A stretch of DNA of 39,279 nucleotides from positions 1 to 39,279 of the forward strand of contig DATEHI010000151.1 of assembly GCA_035279665.1 (NCBI GenBank), given 5' to 3'. Below are positions 8,163-15,136 of this stretch, piece by piece. Position 1 is the first letter of the stretch. The number at the start of each line of letters is the position of its first letter. The notes below the pieces were generated by a model that did no database searches, had not been told where the DNA came from, and saw only the letters and a list, made by a program, of their open reading frames with translations. Position numbers and translations under genes: made by a program. This stretch comes from CF-13 sp035279665 (GTDB lineage: Bacteria > Chloroflexota > Dormibacteria > CF-121).

Positions 8163-9146
8163 TCACTCGCGATTTCCGCTGTGAAACTTGCGATGCGCGG
8201 CGCGCAGCTGGGGATTCGTCACGTGGGTGTAGATCTGCGTGGTGTTGAGATTCGCGTGCCCCAGCAACTCCTGGACGGCGCGCAAGTCCGCCCCGTTGGA
8301 GAGCAGGTCGGTGGCGAAGGAGTGCCGCAGGGTGTGTGGTGTCGCCTTCACGCCCAGCCCGGCCACCCGCACATACTTCTGCACCGCCCGCTCGATGGAG
8401 CGGGTCGACATCCGCATGCCGGCACCGCCCGGCGTTTGGTCCACGGCGCCCTTCATCCGGATGAACAGTGGTTTCCAGCGATCGTGGCGCGTCTGCAGGT
8501 AGCGGGCCAGCGCATCGCATGCGGCATCGCTGAGGAAGACGACGCGTGGCTTTCGCCCTTTGCCGATGACCCCGAATTCGCGTGTCTTCAGGTTGACGTG
8601 GTCCCGATCCAGGCGCGCCAGTTCGGCCAGCCGCAATCCGGTGCTGAAGAAGGTTTCGAGCAGCGCACGATCGCGCAGGCCACGCAAGTCGTTGACATCC
8701 GGGGCGGCCAGCAGGCGGCGCAGCTGGTCCGCGTCCAGAAATTTCAGGGAGCGTGAGGCGGCTTTGCCGAGCTCGATCCGGTCTGGCGCCAGCACCTCCA
8801 GGCCCTGCAGGGTCCAGTAACGCAGCATCGAACGGAGCGCGATCAGGAAGTACGTCTGGGTGGCCCGTGTCAGGGGACGACCGGTGTGCGCGTTGACGTG
8901 GCGGGCGAGCGCGAGCTTGTAGCGGCGGACCACTTCGGTTGTGAGGTCGGGCAGGTCCTTGACCGCCGGCTCCTCCCCGCGGAGCCAGCCGAGCAGGTTA
9001 TTAAGGTAGTGGTCGTACTGGCGGATCGTCAGCGGGCTAAGGTTGCGATCGATCTCGCACGCCTCGAGGAAGGCGCGCACCCGTTCGGCGAGGGCGCTCG
9101 CGACCGGAGGTGCCTGCGTCGGGGACGTGGGGGAGACGGTGGGCAC
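8163..9146 (-). CDS. Tyrosine recombinase, XerC/XerD type
   Basis: The 327-residue protein has the SAM-like N-terminal core-binding domain (about 20-115) and the catalytic domain (about 135-320). All catalytic residues are visible: Arg172 in STGLRLAEL, Lys196 in GVIGKGRKP, His271 and Arg274 in HTLRHSFATDLL, His297 in LGHANL and the nucleophile Tyr306 in TQIYTHV. Xer proteins resolve chromosome dimers at dif near the terminus together with FtsK, and an ftsK gene is present in this window. The start is GTG 9146; TAGAAT at 9164-9159 on the minus strand could be its -10. No attachment sites or phage genes flank it, so a housekeeping role is more likely than an integrase, but XerC and XerD cannot be told apart here. 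Confidence 0.9.
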   Translation of the reverse strand: MPTVSPTSPTQAPPVASALAERVRAFLEACEIDRNLSPLTIRQYDHYLNNLLGWLRGEEPAVKDLPDLTTEVVRRYKLALARHVNAHTGRPLTRATQTYFLIALRSMLRYWTLQGLEVLAPDRIELGKAASRSLKFLDADQLRRLLAAPDVNDLRGLRDRALLETFFSTGLRLAELARLDRDHVNLKTREFGVIGKGRKPRVVFLSDAACDALARYLQTRHDRWKPLFIRMKGAVDQTPGGAGMRMSTRSIERAVQKYVRVAGLGVKATPHTLRHSFATDLLSNGADLRAVQELLGHANLNTTQIYTHVTNPQLRAAHRKFHSGNRE

Positions 9147-9197
9147 GCTGCTGCGCGAATTCTACGGCTTGGGTCGCGCCTCCCCATCAATTCCCGT

Positions 9198-9227
9198 TTG
9201 ACAGCCGCCGTCCGCCTGCCTTAATAT
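9198..9227 (+). promoter_or_regulatory. Promoter of the padR-family gene
   Basis: A perfect -35 TTGACA (9198-9203) is followed after 18 bases by TAATAT (9222-9227), a four-of-six -10. The -10 overlaps the double palindrome at 9225-9244, so a bound repressor would block RNA polymerase. A strong ribosome site AGGAGG lies at 9258-9263. Confidence 0.7.
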
Positions 9228-9244
9228 CGCGATATATCGTGATA
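9225..9244. promoter_or_regulatory. Tandem palindromic operator, probably for PadR autoregulation
   Basis: TATCGCGATA (9225-9234) is directly followed by TATCGTGATA (9235-9244). The first unit is a perfect 10-bp palindrome, the second differs by one base, and the whole 20 bp is itself nearly palindromic. It overlaps the -10 and start point of the PadR-family gene. AT-containing palindromes over the own promoter are the usual mode of PadR autoregulation; that this protein binds here is inferred from position. Confidence 0.65.
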
Positions 9245-9272
9245 ATGCGTCAAGAACAGGAGGATTCTCCCC

Positions 9273-9806
9273 ATGTGGTCACGTCGTGAGTTCCGTTTCG
9301 ACCAGTTCCGCCGTCAGATGTTCGAGCGAGGCGACCTCAAGTACGTCATCCTCGACCAGCTCAAGGACAAGCCCGCCCACGGGTACGAGCTGATCAAGGC
9401 ACTCGAAGAGCGCTTCGGCGGCTTCTATGCCCCCAGCCCCGGCGCGGTTTACCCGACGCTGCAGATGCTCGAGGACATGGGGTACGTCAACTCCGTCCAG
9501 GAGGACGGCCGCAAGATCTACAGCATTACGGACGCGGGTCGCGCGTTCATGACCGAGCGCCGGCCGCAGGTCGACGAGGTCTTCAGCCGCATGAAGGAGC
9601 GCTGGGGCGCCGAGTGGGGCCCGAATGCGCACCGGATGATGCACGACCTGCGCAATGACATGCGCGACCTGGGTCGCTCCGTGGCGACCGAGGCCCGCAA
9701 CCGCTGGCCGAATCCCGAGCAGCAGCGCCGCATCCGCGACGTCATCGCTCGAGCGAAGGCCGAGATTCAGGCGATTCTCTCCGAGCAACCGGCCGCGAAA
9801 GTCTAA
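9273..9806 (+). CDS. PadR-family transcriptional regulator
   Basis: The 177-residue protein carries the PadR winged helix at about residues 22-95: YVILDQLKDKPAHGYELIKAL, then PSPGAVYPTLQMLEDMGYV, the recognition helix and wing, and ITDAGRAFM. The C-terminal part is helical and charged, as in PadR proteins with a dimerisation arm. The first 20 residues are Arg/Phe-rich (SRREFRFDQFRRQMFERG), a pattern seen upstream of PadR domains in many actinobacterial and Chloroflexota proteins. AGGAGG nine bases before the ATG fixes the start. The double palindrome over its promoter suggests autorepression. The divergent recombinase/aconitase pair shares this upstream region and could also be affected. The inducer is unknown. 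Confidence 0.92.
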   Translation: MWSRREFRFDQFRRQMFERGDLKYVILDQLKDKPAHGYELIKALEERFGGFYAPSPGAVYPTLQMLEDMGYVNSVQEDGRKIYSITDAGRAFMTERRPQVDEVFSRMKERWGAEWGPNAHRMMHDLRNDMRDLGRSVATEARNRWPNPEQQRRIRDVIARAKAEIQAILSEQPAAKV

Positions 9807-9856
9807 GTCACCGATTCCTTTGCCCGGTCCTCCCATGGAGAGAGGGGACTTCTTGT

Positions 9857-9877
9857 CCCTCCCCCTCTGGGGGAGGG
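9857..9877. terminator. Strong GC hairpin between convergent genes
   Basis: CCCTCCCCC (9857-9865) pairs with GGGGGAGGG (9869-9877) around the loop TCT. It separates the convergent PadR and AAA ATPase genes and is probably a bidirectional stop signal, although there is no T-tract. A weaker five-base stem (GGGAC/GTCCC) overlaps it at 9845-9859. Confidence 0.5.
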
Positions 9878-9892
9878 TAGGGTGGGGCGTCG

Positions 9893-11077
9893 CTAGAGTT
9901 CCCCGCGGATGATCCGTCGCCGGATCCATTCCTCGAAGAAGCGCTCTTTGATCACGTAGGCGCCGCTCGGCTCCAGGTCCACGAGCTCCCGATCGATCAG
10001 GGTCTGGATGGCGCGCTGCACGGTGGTCGCCGGGCCGAGGTTGGCGTGACGCCGGTAATCCTCGCGGTAAATGTTCCGACCACCCCATTCGACCAGCGCC
10101 ACGAGGAGGTTGCGCTGCGCCGGAGCCGAGTCGTGCCAGAGCACCGTCATCTGCGCCGCCTCGGCATCGAGCACCCGCGAGATGGCCGTCGAGACCAGCT
10201 CTTTCGTGGAGACCGGAAGGAGGGCCACTTCCCAGAGAAAGTGGGCGGCCTCCTGCGTGTCATTGGGATGCGCCCCGGTAAAGTCGATGAGGGCGTAGAT
10301 GGCGTCCTTCGGCAGCGGCCGCCCGCTGGCCTTGAAGCGCCCCATCAAAAAGCTGGCGAATTCGTCGCGCGGCAGCGGGCCCAGCGGATAAGGGCGGGCC
10401 ATCTTCAGCAGCGGCGCGCTGCGCTCGTGCACGGCTCGGCGGAGCAACGCCTGGCGCGAACCGAGCAGGGCGTAGGACACATGTTGCTGGTGCTGGATGA
10501 CGGCGCGCAGCTGCCGCAGCAGCGTGACGCCCAGTTCCATCAGGTCCTGGAACTCGTCGAGGATGACGACGACGCGCTTCTTCTTACCCTCGCGGGCGAT
10601 GACCTCGGGCTCTTGAAAAATCTGCTCGAGGAGCGCATCGAGGTTGGGGATGCCGGCGCTGCCGGCCTCGAACGACAGCGACGCCTTTCCATCGCTGTCG
10701 AGGGTCAACGTCGGCCGGACGCGAAACGCCTTCAGGTGCTGGACGACCCAGTCTTCGGCGCGCTGCGCCGGGTTCTTGAACGCATCCAGGTAAGCGGACG
10801 CAAGGCGGTCCGCCAGCCGGGCGCGAGAGGGGACCAGCATGCAGTCCAGGTAGGCGACCGGGATGCCGCCCGCCTCCAGCCGTCGCTTCACCTCCAGGAT
10901 GAGCGAGGTCTTGCCGAAGCGGCGGGGCGCCTCGATCAGGATGTTCTGCCCGCCGCGGAGTTCGCGTTCGAGCACCAGCAGGTCGGCCTCCCGGTCGGTG
11001 AAGGCGTCGCCGGAGACGATCCGACCGAAGCGAAACGGGTTGGTAGCCGAGGTGGCGGCTTTTACGCGGGCTGGCAT
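9893..11077 (-). CDS. AAA+ ATPase of the archaeal-ATPase/ORC-like superfamily
   Basis: A 394-residue P-loop protein. NPFRFGRIVSGDAFTDRE is the typical entry to this family, followed by the Walker A variant EAPRRFGKTSLI (residues 49-60) and a Walker B region RVVVILDEFQDL. ALLGSRQALL resembles the sensor-1 strand, and PLGPLPRDEFASFL precedes the lid. The last about 90 residues look like a winged helix (QRNLLVALVEWGG... TTVQRAIQTLIDRELVD). Such proteins are STAND/MarR-fused or MoxR-like ATPases of unsettled function, often linked to mobile or defence loci; no partner nuclease or toxin is next to this one. The PadR gene converges on it. Confidence 0.8.
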   Translation of the reverse strand: MPARVKAATSATNPFRFGRIVSGDAFTDREADLLVLERELRGGQNILIEAPRRFGKTSLILEVKRRLEAGGIPVAYLDCMLVPSRARLADRLASAYLDAFKNPAQRAEDWVVQHLKAFRVRPTLTLDSDGKASLSFEAGSAGIPNLDALLEQIFQEPEVIAREGKKKRVVVILDEFQDLMELGVTLLRQLRAVIQHQQHVSYALLGSRQALLRRAVHERSAPLLKMARPYPLGPLPRDEFASFLMGRFKASGRPLPKDAIYALIDFTGAHPNDTQEAAHFLWEVALLPVSTKELVSTAISRVLDAEAAQMTVLWHDSAPAQRNLLVALVEWGGRNIYREDYRRHANLGPATTVQRAIQTLIDRELVDLEPSGAYVIKERFFEEWIRRRIIRGEL

Positions 11078-11118
11078 TACGCGAGTTAGTATAACTTCGT
11101 TGCGCGGACTTGCGTACT

Positions 11119-11262
11119 ATGGTCGAGGCACAGGGGACGGTCGTGGCACGAACGTATCGTGTTCTTCGGCTCGAAACTGTACTTGTTTAAGGGCCTCACC
11201 CAGACCGCGGCTGCGAACATCCGGCTTACGACAAGCTGCTGGCAACCTTCAAGACAATCTGA
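11119..11262 (+). pseudogene. Frameshifted remnant resembling the C-terminus of an M48-type peptidase
   Basis: The otherwise empty space of 11078-11305 holds coding-like pieces in three frames: VEAQGTVVARTYR from 11119, then IVFFGSKLYLFKGLTQ, then PAYDKLLATFKTI ending in TGA at 11260-11262. In this order they resemble the C-terminal domain of M48/BepA-like metallopeptidases, which ends with a strand-rich segment and a helix of the type YDxLLxTFRxL. A second trace (SVIEDRQVELVQAKS) follows up to about 11313. At least two frameshifts and the missing N-terminal HExxH part make this a decayed fragment. The family match is by eye and uncertain. Confidence 0.4.
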
Positions 11263-11305
11263 CGCGCTTCGGTCATCGAGGATCGCCAGGTCGAGCTGGT
11301 CCAGG

Positions 11306-11593
11306 CTAAAAGTTAAGGACGAAGACGGGAGCGGCCGCCGCCAGGACCGCGACCGCCTGCAATCCGAGGACGAGTAGCGCCGGTCGCGGAGCTCGCGGTA
11401 ACCACCTGAGCGCGAAGGCCGCGATCAGCGGGATTTGTCCCGCCATCAAGAGCTGCCACAGATGGGCTGCGGCCCCCTCGTCGGCCTGACGCGCCACGCC
11501 GAAGATCGCGATGTGACTCAGGACCAGGCTGAGGGCGGCGATCGACATCGCCAGCGGGATCAGAGCCGTCGGTCGCTTGAGCGTTGCGCCCAT
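11306..11593 (-). CDS. Small hydrophobic membrane protein, unknown
   Basis: A 95-residue protein with three predicted membrane helices at about residues 13-33, 43-63 and 71-92, separated by short polar loops; the second loop RWLPRAPRP is basic and probably cytoplasmic. No domain was recognised. The ATG at 11593 lies seven bases behind the stop of the HExxH protein gene, so the two form an operon and may act together at the membrane. Its end lies close to the decayed fragment on the other strand. Confidence 0.6.
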   Translation of the reverse strand: MGATLKRPTALIPLAMSIAALSLVLSHIAIFGVARQADEGAAAHLWQLLMAGQIPLIAAFALRWLPRAPRPALLVLGLQAVAVLAAAAPVFVLNF

Positions 11594-11600
11594 CCCTTCT

Positions 11601-12125
11601 TTAGGCCGCGGGCTTCAACGGCCGGCGGGCGGCGAGCGCATAGCCCGGTAGGATGCTCGTCCAGTCCACGCCCTGGTTGCGAGCGCGAAAGTAGGCCAGC
11701 GCAAATCGGTCGCAGGCGGTTTCAGCGGCGCCCTTTCCGCCGCGGACCTCGCGCAAATACCAGTGATAGAACTCGTGGCAATAGAGGAAGCGCAGCACCT
11801 CGCGCCGGGTGCGGAATCGGATGGTTCGACTGAACCACCGAAAGGCGATACGCCGCCCTGGCTGGCGCCGGGCCCGGTAGTAGACCTTCTCGTCCCACGG
11901 ACGAAAGGGTTCGGGCACCTGGAGCTCGATCAGCCGGTCGTCGTACCAGCAGAAGGCCGCGAGGTGGGGCGCCTGCCGGTAGCGGAGGGGCCGGGCGCTG
12001 ATGCCATAGCCACTCGGCGGGGGTAGGTCCCGGAGCCAGCGCCGGAGCGTGTCGGCATCCACGCCGGTGACGCGGGAGCGGAGCGGGGTCGCGCTCCAGG
12101 CACGGACAAGAGGGGAGAGGGCCAT
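11601..12125 (-). CDS. HExxH-containing putative zinc metalloprotein
   Basis: The 174-residue protein contains CHEFYHWYLRE (His117, Glu118, His121), the zinc-binding HExxH motif, and 13 residues further AETACDRFAL with Glu135 and Asp139, a possible third metal ligand as in compact gluzincins. The N-terminal part is strand-rich (AAFCWYDDRLIELQVPEP), similar to small SprT- or IrrE-like metal-dependent peptidases, but I could not assign a family. No signal peptide or membrane helix is seen, so it is likely cytoplasmic. The start ATG 12125 is followed downstream by a co-oriented small membrane protein. Substrate unknown. Confidence 0.65.
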   Translation of the reverse strand: MALSPLVRAWSATPLRSRVTGVDADTLRRWLRDLPPPSGYGISARPLRYRQAPHLAAFCWYDDRLIELQVPEPFRPWDEKVYYRARRQPGRRIAFRWFSRTIRFRTRREVLRFLYCHEFYHWYLREVRGGKGAAETACDRFALAYFRARNQGVDWTSILPGYALAARRPLKPAA

Positions 12126-12270
12126 CGCAATTAGCTTAAAAGCAACGTGGCCAACCCGCGCGCACCCGGGTCGTTGTTACACCATTTGTAAGGTTTCGCC
12201 GCTCGCTCGCCACAGGCTGTGGCCAGGCCTTCGACGAAACCGCAGCCTTGCCGCTACAGACTGGGGACTG

Positions 12271-13890
12271 GTGGAAACGGCTCCCCTGAGCGAACTCGAT
12301 CTGGCGCGTCTCAAAGCCAGGCAAGCCTCGCGTCCAACAGTCAAGCCACTGGCGGCCGGTTGGCGCCGGCCGTTACCCAGCTGGCGCGACACCCTCGGTT
12401 GGAGCGGCATCGCCCTGACGCGCGAGGTGAAAATCTGGCACACCGCCCTGCCCGCGCTGGTCCGCGGCGACATCGTCTTCAGCCTGATGCTCTGGGTCGC
12501 GGTCTTCAGCGTGGCGGCGGCCGTGGTCGCCGTCCCCAGCATCCCGATTTCCGTGCGCTACGCGGCCGGGTTGGCTGCGGTCGCCTACCTCTTTCTGTCG
12601 GTGGAATTGATCCGCATCCGCCGGCCGGTCCCCGGGCGCCTGGTGCTTCTGGGGGTGGCCGACCTCGCGGTCGTCATGGCGCTCGGCGCGCTGTCGGTCG
12701 CCTACGTGCCGTACGCGCACGTGCTGCTCTTCTTCGGGGCGGCGCGTCTCGCAGCGCGTTTCCGCGATCCGCGGATCCTCGCGGCCGGCCTTGTGCTGCT
12801 GTGGCCGTTCGAGTCCAGCGGTCACTCCGCGCCCCTGGCGATCCTGATGGATGTCTTCCTGGTGTTGATGACCATGTGGCTCGTGGTGTACCTGACGACT
12901 GCCGCCGATCGGGCGCAGGCGGGGATCGCGCGACAAGGTGCGCTGGCCGCGGTAACCTCGGGACTGGCGCGGGCGCGCGATGAGGACGGACTCTTCGCCG
13001 AGCTGGCCGGCCAGGCGCCGGCGCTGGCGCCCGGATGCGCCTGGGCGTTCTGGGTCAAGGATGCGAGCGGCGACGAATTCCGCGCGGTGCGCTGGGCCGG
13101 ATTGAACGACGGCGAGCTACCCGGGTTCACCTTTACCCCAACGCTGGGCGGCGACCCCGGCCAGCCGGTGCTCATCCACGGCCCGCTGCCGGGTACGAGT
13201 TTTGGGGACTGCACGCTGATCCAGCCGACCAGCGGCCAGGACGGCCTCAACGGCCTCATCACCGTCGCCGGCCACGCGCGCGCGCTGGACGCACCGACGC
13301 AGCGGCTAATCCGCGCCGTCGGTGACGAAATGGGCGCAACCTTGGTGCGGCTGCAGACCCGCAATGAGGAGCGCCAGCAGGCGGAGGCGATGGAGCAGGC
13401 GAACCGGCTGGCGGGCCTCGCGGCGCCGCACGCGGCGGACCAGCGGGCGGCGCTGACGGCGCTCCGCTCCGGCATGGCGGACGTGTTGCGCTCCGAGAGC
13501 CTGCACCTCGAATGGGTGAACGGCGACCGCATGCGCCTGATCGTGGCCGAGGGCGACCCGCTGGAGGACCACGCGCCCATCTGGTTGCCGCTGGCGGGCA
13601 CCCGCACCGCGGAGGCACTGCTCGAGGGCCGCGCCCTGCGCGAGCCGCTGGCGGGCCGGCGGCCGGAAGATCTCTTCGGCGTCCCGGCCGGGCTGCGCCA
13701 TATTGCGGTCGCACCGATGCACTGCGGAGACGTCGAGGGAACCCTGCAACTGGCACGCCGGCTACCGCGGCCCTACGCCGCCAGCGAGGTGCTCGTCCTA
13801 CAGCTGCTCGCGGAGCGGCTCGCCGTCCTGTTCGCGGCCGCCCTGCCGGCCGCCAGCGTCGTAAATTCCACGACGGGGGGAGTCCAGTGA
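12271..13890 (+). CDS. Membrane protein with GAF-like cytoplasmic part
   Basis: The frame is open from 12049, but the first 74 codons run antisense through the HExxH gene; GTG 12271 (VETAPLSELDLARLKARQ) is the likely start and gives 539 residues. Residues about 67-210 hold five or six membrane helices ending in MTMWLVVYLTTAADRA. The rest is soluble: about 215-350 looks like a GAF domain (AVTSGLARARDEDGLFAELAGQ, then a strand-rich part), followed by a short helical linker (NEERQQAEAMEQANRLAG) and a second GAF-like segment to the end, closing with LLAERLAVLFAAALP. There is no histidine-kinase, GGDEF or HTH output domain, so it looks like a sensor without transmitter. It is coupled to a 79-residue membrane protein by a GTGA overlap. 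Confidence 0.65.
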   Translation: METAPLSELDLARLKARQASRPTVKPLAAGWRRPLPSWRDTLGWSGIALTREVKIWHTALPALVRGDIVFSLMLWVAVFSVAAAVVAVPSIPISVRYAAGLAAVAYLFLSVELIRIRRPVPGRLVLLGVADLAVVMALGALSVAYVPYAHVLLFFGAARLAARFRDPRILAAGLVLLWPFESSGHSAPLAILMDVFLVLMTMWLVVYLTTAADRAQAGIARQGALAAVTSGLARARDEDGLFAELAGQAPALAPGCAWAFWVKDASGDEFRAVRWAGLNDGELPGFTFTPTLGGDPGQPVLIHGPLPGTSFGDCTLIQPTSGQDGLNGLITVAGHARALDAPTQRLIRAVGDEMGATLVRLQTRNEERQQAEAMEQANRLAGLAAPHAADQRAALTALRSGMADVLRSESLHLEWVNGDRMRLIVAEGDPLEDHAPIWLPLAGTRTAEALLEGRALREPLAGRRPEDLFGVPAGLRHIAVAPMHCGDVEGTLQLARRLPRPYAASEVLVLQLLAERLAVLFAAALPAASVVNSTTGGVQ

Positions 13891-14126
13891 TCAAGCAAAC
13901 CGTACGGGCGGCGAGCGAGACCGACGGGCTGGTCAGCGACATGCGCCAGCTGGCCCAGACAGTGGTGCCGGGGCAGACGATCGACGATCCGGCCTACCTG
14001 GAGCGGATGATCAGCGCCCGCATCGCGACGTTCTTAATGGTGCTCCTGGTCGGGATCATTTTCGCCACCTCGGCGCTGCCCGATGTCGGGCCGAGCCTGG
14101 CGAAGGTCATCCAGGCGCATCTCTAG
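13887..14126 (+). CDS. 79-residue single-pass membrane protein, coupled to GAF-like sensor
   Basis: The GTG at 13887 overlaps the stop of the preceding gene (GTGA) and is preceded by the G-rich ribosome site GGGGGGAG at 13875-13882. The product has a soluble helix (TDGLVSDMRQLAQTVVPGQT), then a segment that ends in one membrane helix at about residues 45-65 (ARIATFLMVLLVGIIFATSAL) and a short tail. No family was recognised. Translational coupling suggests that it forms a complex with the multi-pass GAF-like protein in equal amount. Confidence 0.6.
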   Translation: MIKQTVRAASETDGLVSDMRQLAQTVVPGQTIDDPAYLERMISARIATFLMVLLVGIIFATSALPDVGPSLAKVIQAHL

Positions 14127-14253
14127 CCAATCGCGGGGCTCGGGGCCCGCCTGTCGCTGACGGGCAGGCGTGGTCGACGTCGTCCCTCCTGCGTACGTCG
14201 GAGAAGATTGAATTTATGACGTTGATTCGATCGGGAATCCGCTGACCATCGGG

Positions 14254-14754
14254 CTACCGGGACTCCGGTTTCCACGTGTCCCCCAGCACGCGGGTCGGAC
14301 CCGCGAAGTGCTCGGCGATGACGGCGCGGACGGCTTGCGCAATGGGTGGCCGGAAATCCAGCCGGGGGAGCTGGTCCAGCGACACCCATTGCCAGCCGGC
14401 GAGCACGGGATCGCGGGAGTCGAGCACGGGTGCGGCTCCCTCCCCCATCTCGGCTTGAAAAATGAGGTTCACCACGTGGCGGTCCGGCGCCAGGCTCTCG
14501 CAAACGAGCACCAGCGGCCCGACCCGTGCCTCCAGGCCGAGCTCTTCCTTGAGCTCGCGGCGCAGGGCCGCATCGAGCGTCTCGTGACCCTCGAGCCGGC
14601 CGCCCGGCAGCACCCAGTAGCGCTGGCCCCGTTTGCGATGTTCGACCAGGAGAATCTGGTTCTGGCGAACGATGATGGCCGCGACTCGCAGCTGCGGCGT
14701 GACCGGGTTAAAGGCCTGCACCAGGGACGCCAGGCTGACCAGCGATGTGCTCAT
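14254..14754 (-). CDS. NUDIX hydrolase
   Basis: NUDIX enzymes hydrolyse nucleoside diphosphates linked to another group, including oxidised nucleotides. The 166-residue protein contains a complete Nudix box at residues 52-74: G52, E58, R66-E67 and E70-E71 in GGRLEGHETL...RRELKEELGL, matching G-x5-E-x7-REUxEExGU in full. The fold is otherwise ordinary (LRVAAIIVRQNQILLVEH at the start, WVSLDQLPRLDF near the end). The gene starts 20 bases after the stop of the SOS-controlled LysM protein and has no promoter of its own in that gap, so it probably belongs to the SOS-induced transcript. The substrate cannot be read from the sequence; nucleotide-pool clean-up would fit. Confidence 0.92.
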   Translation of the reverse strand: MSTSLVSLASLVQAFNPVTPQLRVAAIIVRQNQILLVEHRKRGQRYWVLPGGRLEGHETLDAALRRELKEELGLEARVGPLVLVCESLAPDRHVVNLIFQAEMGEGAAPVLDSRDPVLAGWQWVSLDQLPRLDFRPPIAQAVRAVIAEHFAGPTRVLGDTWKPESR

Positions 14755-14774
14755 CGTAGTTCAGGCGCTGCTCC

Positions 14775-15071
14775 CTACTCGCGCGGCAGCTGCAGCGACT
14801 GCCCGGGCGTGAGCAGCGGCGTTTGGAGCCGGTTGGCCAGCAGGATGGCCTCGACGTGGGGCCGCGGATCGCCTGAGTAGTGTGCGGCGGCGATGCTCCA
14901 GACCGTGTCACCCGGCGCCACGACCACCCGGTCGACCGCCTGTGGTCCACTGCCATAGGCGAGCCGGCCGGTGGCCAGCAGCAGCGCGGCGGCCAGGACC
15001 GCAATGCGCCCCCAGCCACGGCGGCGCTGGGGTCGTGGGTAGGCGTGTCGGGCACCGTCCTGCACGAACAT
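14775..15071 (-). CDS. TM + LysM protein, probable SOS-induced cell-division suppressor (YneA-like)
   Basis: From ATG 15071 the product has 98 residues: a basic cytoplasmic start (RPQRRRGWGR), one membrane helix (about 21-40) and a LysM domain (about 48-97: VVVAPGDTVWSIAAAHY... ILLANRLQTPLLTPGQSLQLP), which binds peptidoglycan outside. The layout and the position divergent from lexA match B. subtilis YneA and mycobacterial Rv2719c, LysM proteins that act on division or the wall during SOS. The frame could start at TTG 15113, but that TTG is the first part of the -35 box, so ATG 15071 is chosen; it lies inside LexA box 1 and has almost no leader. Sequence identity to YneA is not claimed; the role is inferred from domains and context. 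Confidence 0.78.
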   Translation of the reverse strand: MFVQDGARHAYPRPQRRRGWGRIAVLAAALLLATGRLAYGSGPQAVDRVVVAPGDTVWSIAAAHYSGDPRPHVEAILLANRLQTPLLTPGQSLQLPRE

Positions 15072-15078
15072 GTGTTCG
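15065..15078. promoter_or_regulatory. LexA (SOS) box 1
   Basis: CGAACATGTGTTCG fits the Gram-positive SOS consensus CGAACRNRYGTTYC at 13 of 14 positions and is nearly palindromic. It covers the start codon and predicted transcription start of the LysM gene. Confidence 0.88.
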
Positions 15079-15084
15079 TTGAAG

Positions 15085-15113
15085 ACGCTAGCACGAACAG
15101 ACGTTCGCGTCAA
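15085..15113 (-). promoter_or_regulatory. Promoter of the LysM-NUDIX transcript
   Basis: On the minus strand TTGACG (15113-15108) is followed after exactly 17 bases by TAGCGT (15090-15085). The predicted start near 15078 gives a leader of under ten bases before ATG 15071. LexA box 2 lies in the spacer and box 1 at the start site. Confidence 0.65.
15094..15107. promoter_or_regulatory. LexA (SOS) box 2
   Basis: CGAACAGACGTTCG fits the SOS consensus at 13 of 14 positions. It fills the spacer between the -35 (15113-15108) and -10 (15090-15085) of the LysM promoter, an ideal place for repression. Confidence 0.88.
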
Positions 15114-15122
15114 TCCCCCATC

Positions 15123-15136
15123 CGAACAAGTGTTTG
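15123..15136. promoter_or_regulatory. LexA (SOS) box 3
   Basis: CGAACAAGTGTTTG fits the SOS consensus at 13 of 14 positions and overlaps the first half of the lexA -35 element (15134-15139). It is exactly 29 bp from box 2, as box 2 is from box 1. Confidence 0.85.

Noticed and set aside
8163..9146. Xer-type recombinase considered as an integrase of a mobile element
   Set aside because: No att-like repeats, tRNA target, phage or transfer genes are near; housekeeping genes flank it on one side.
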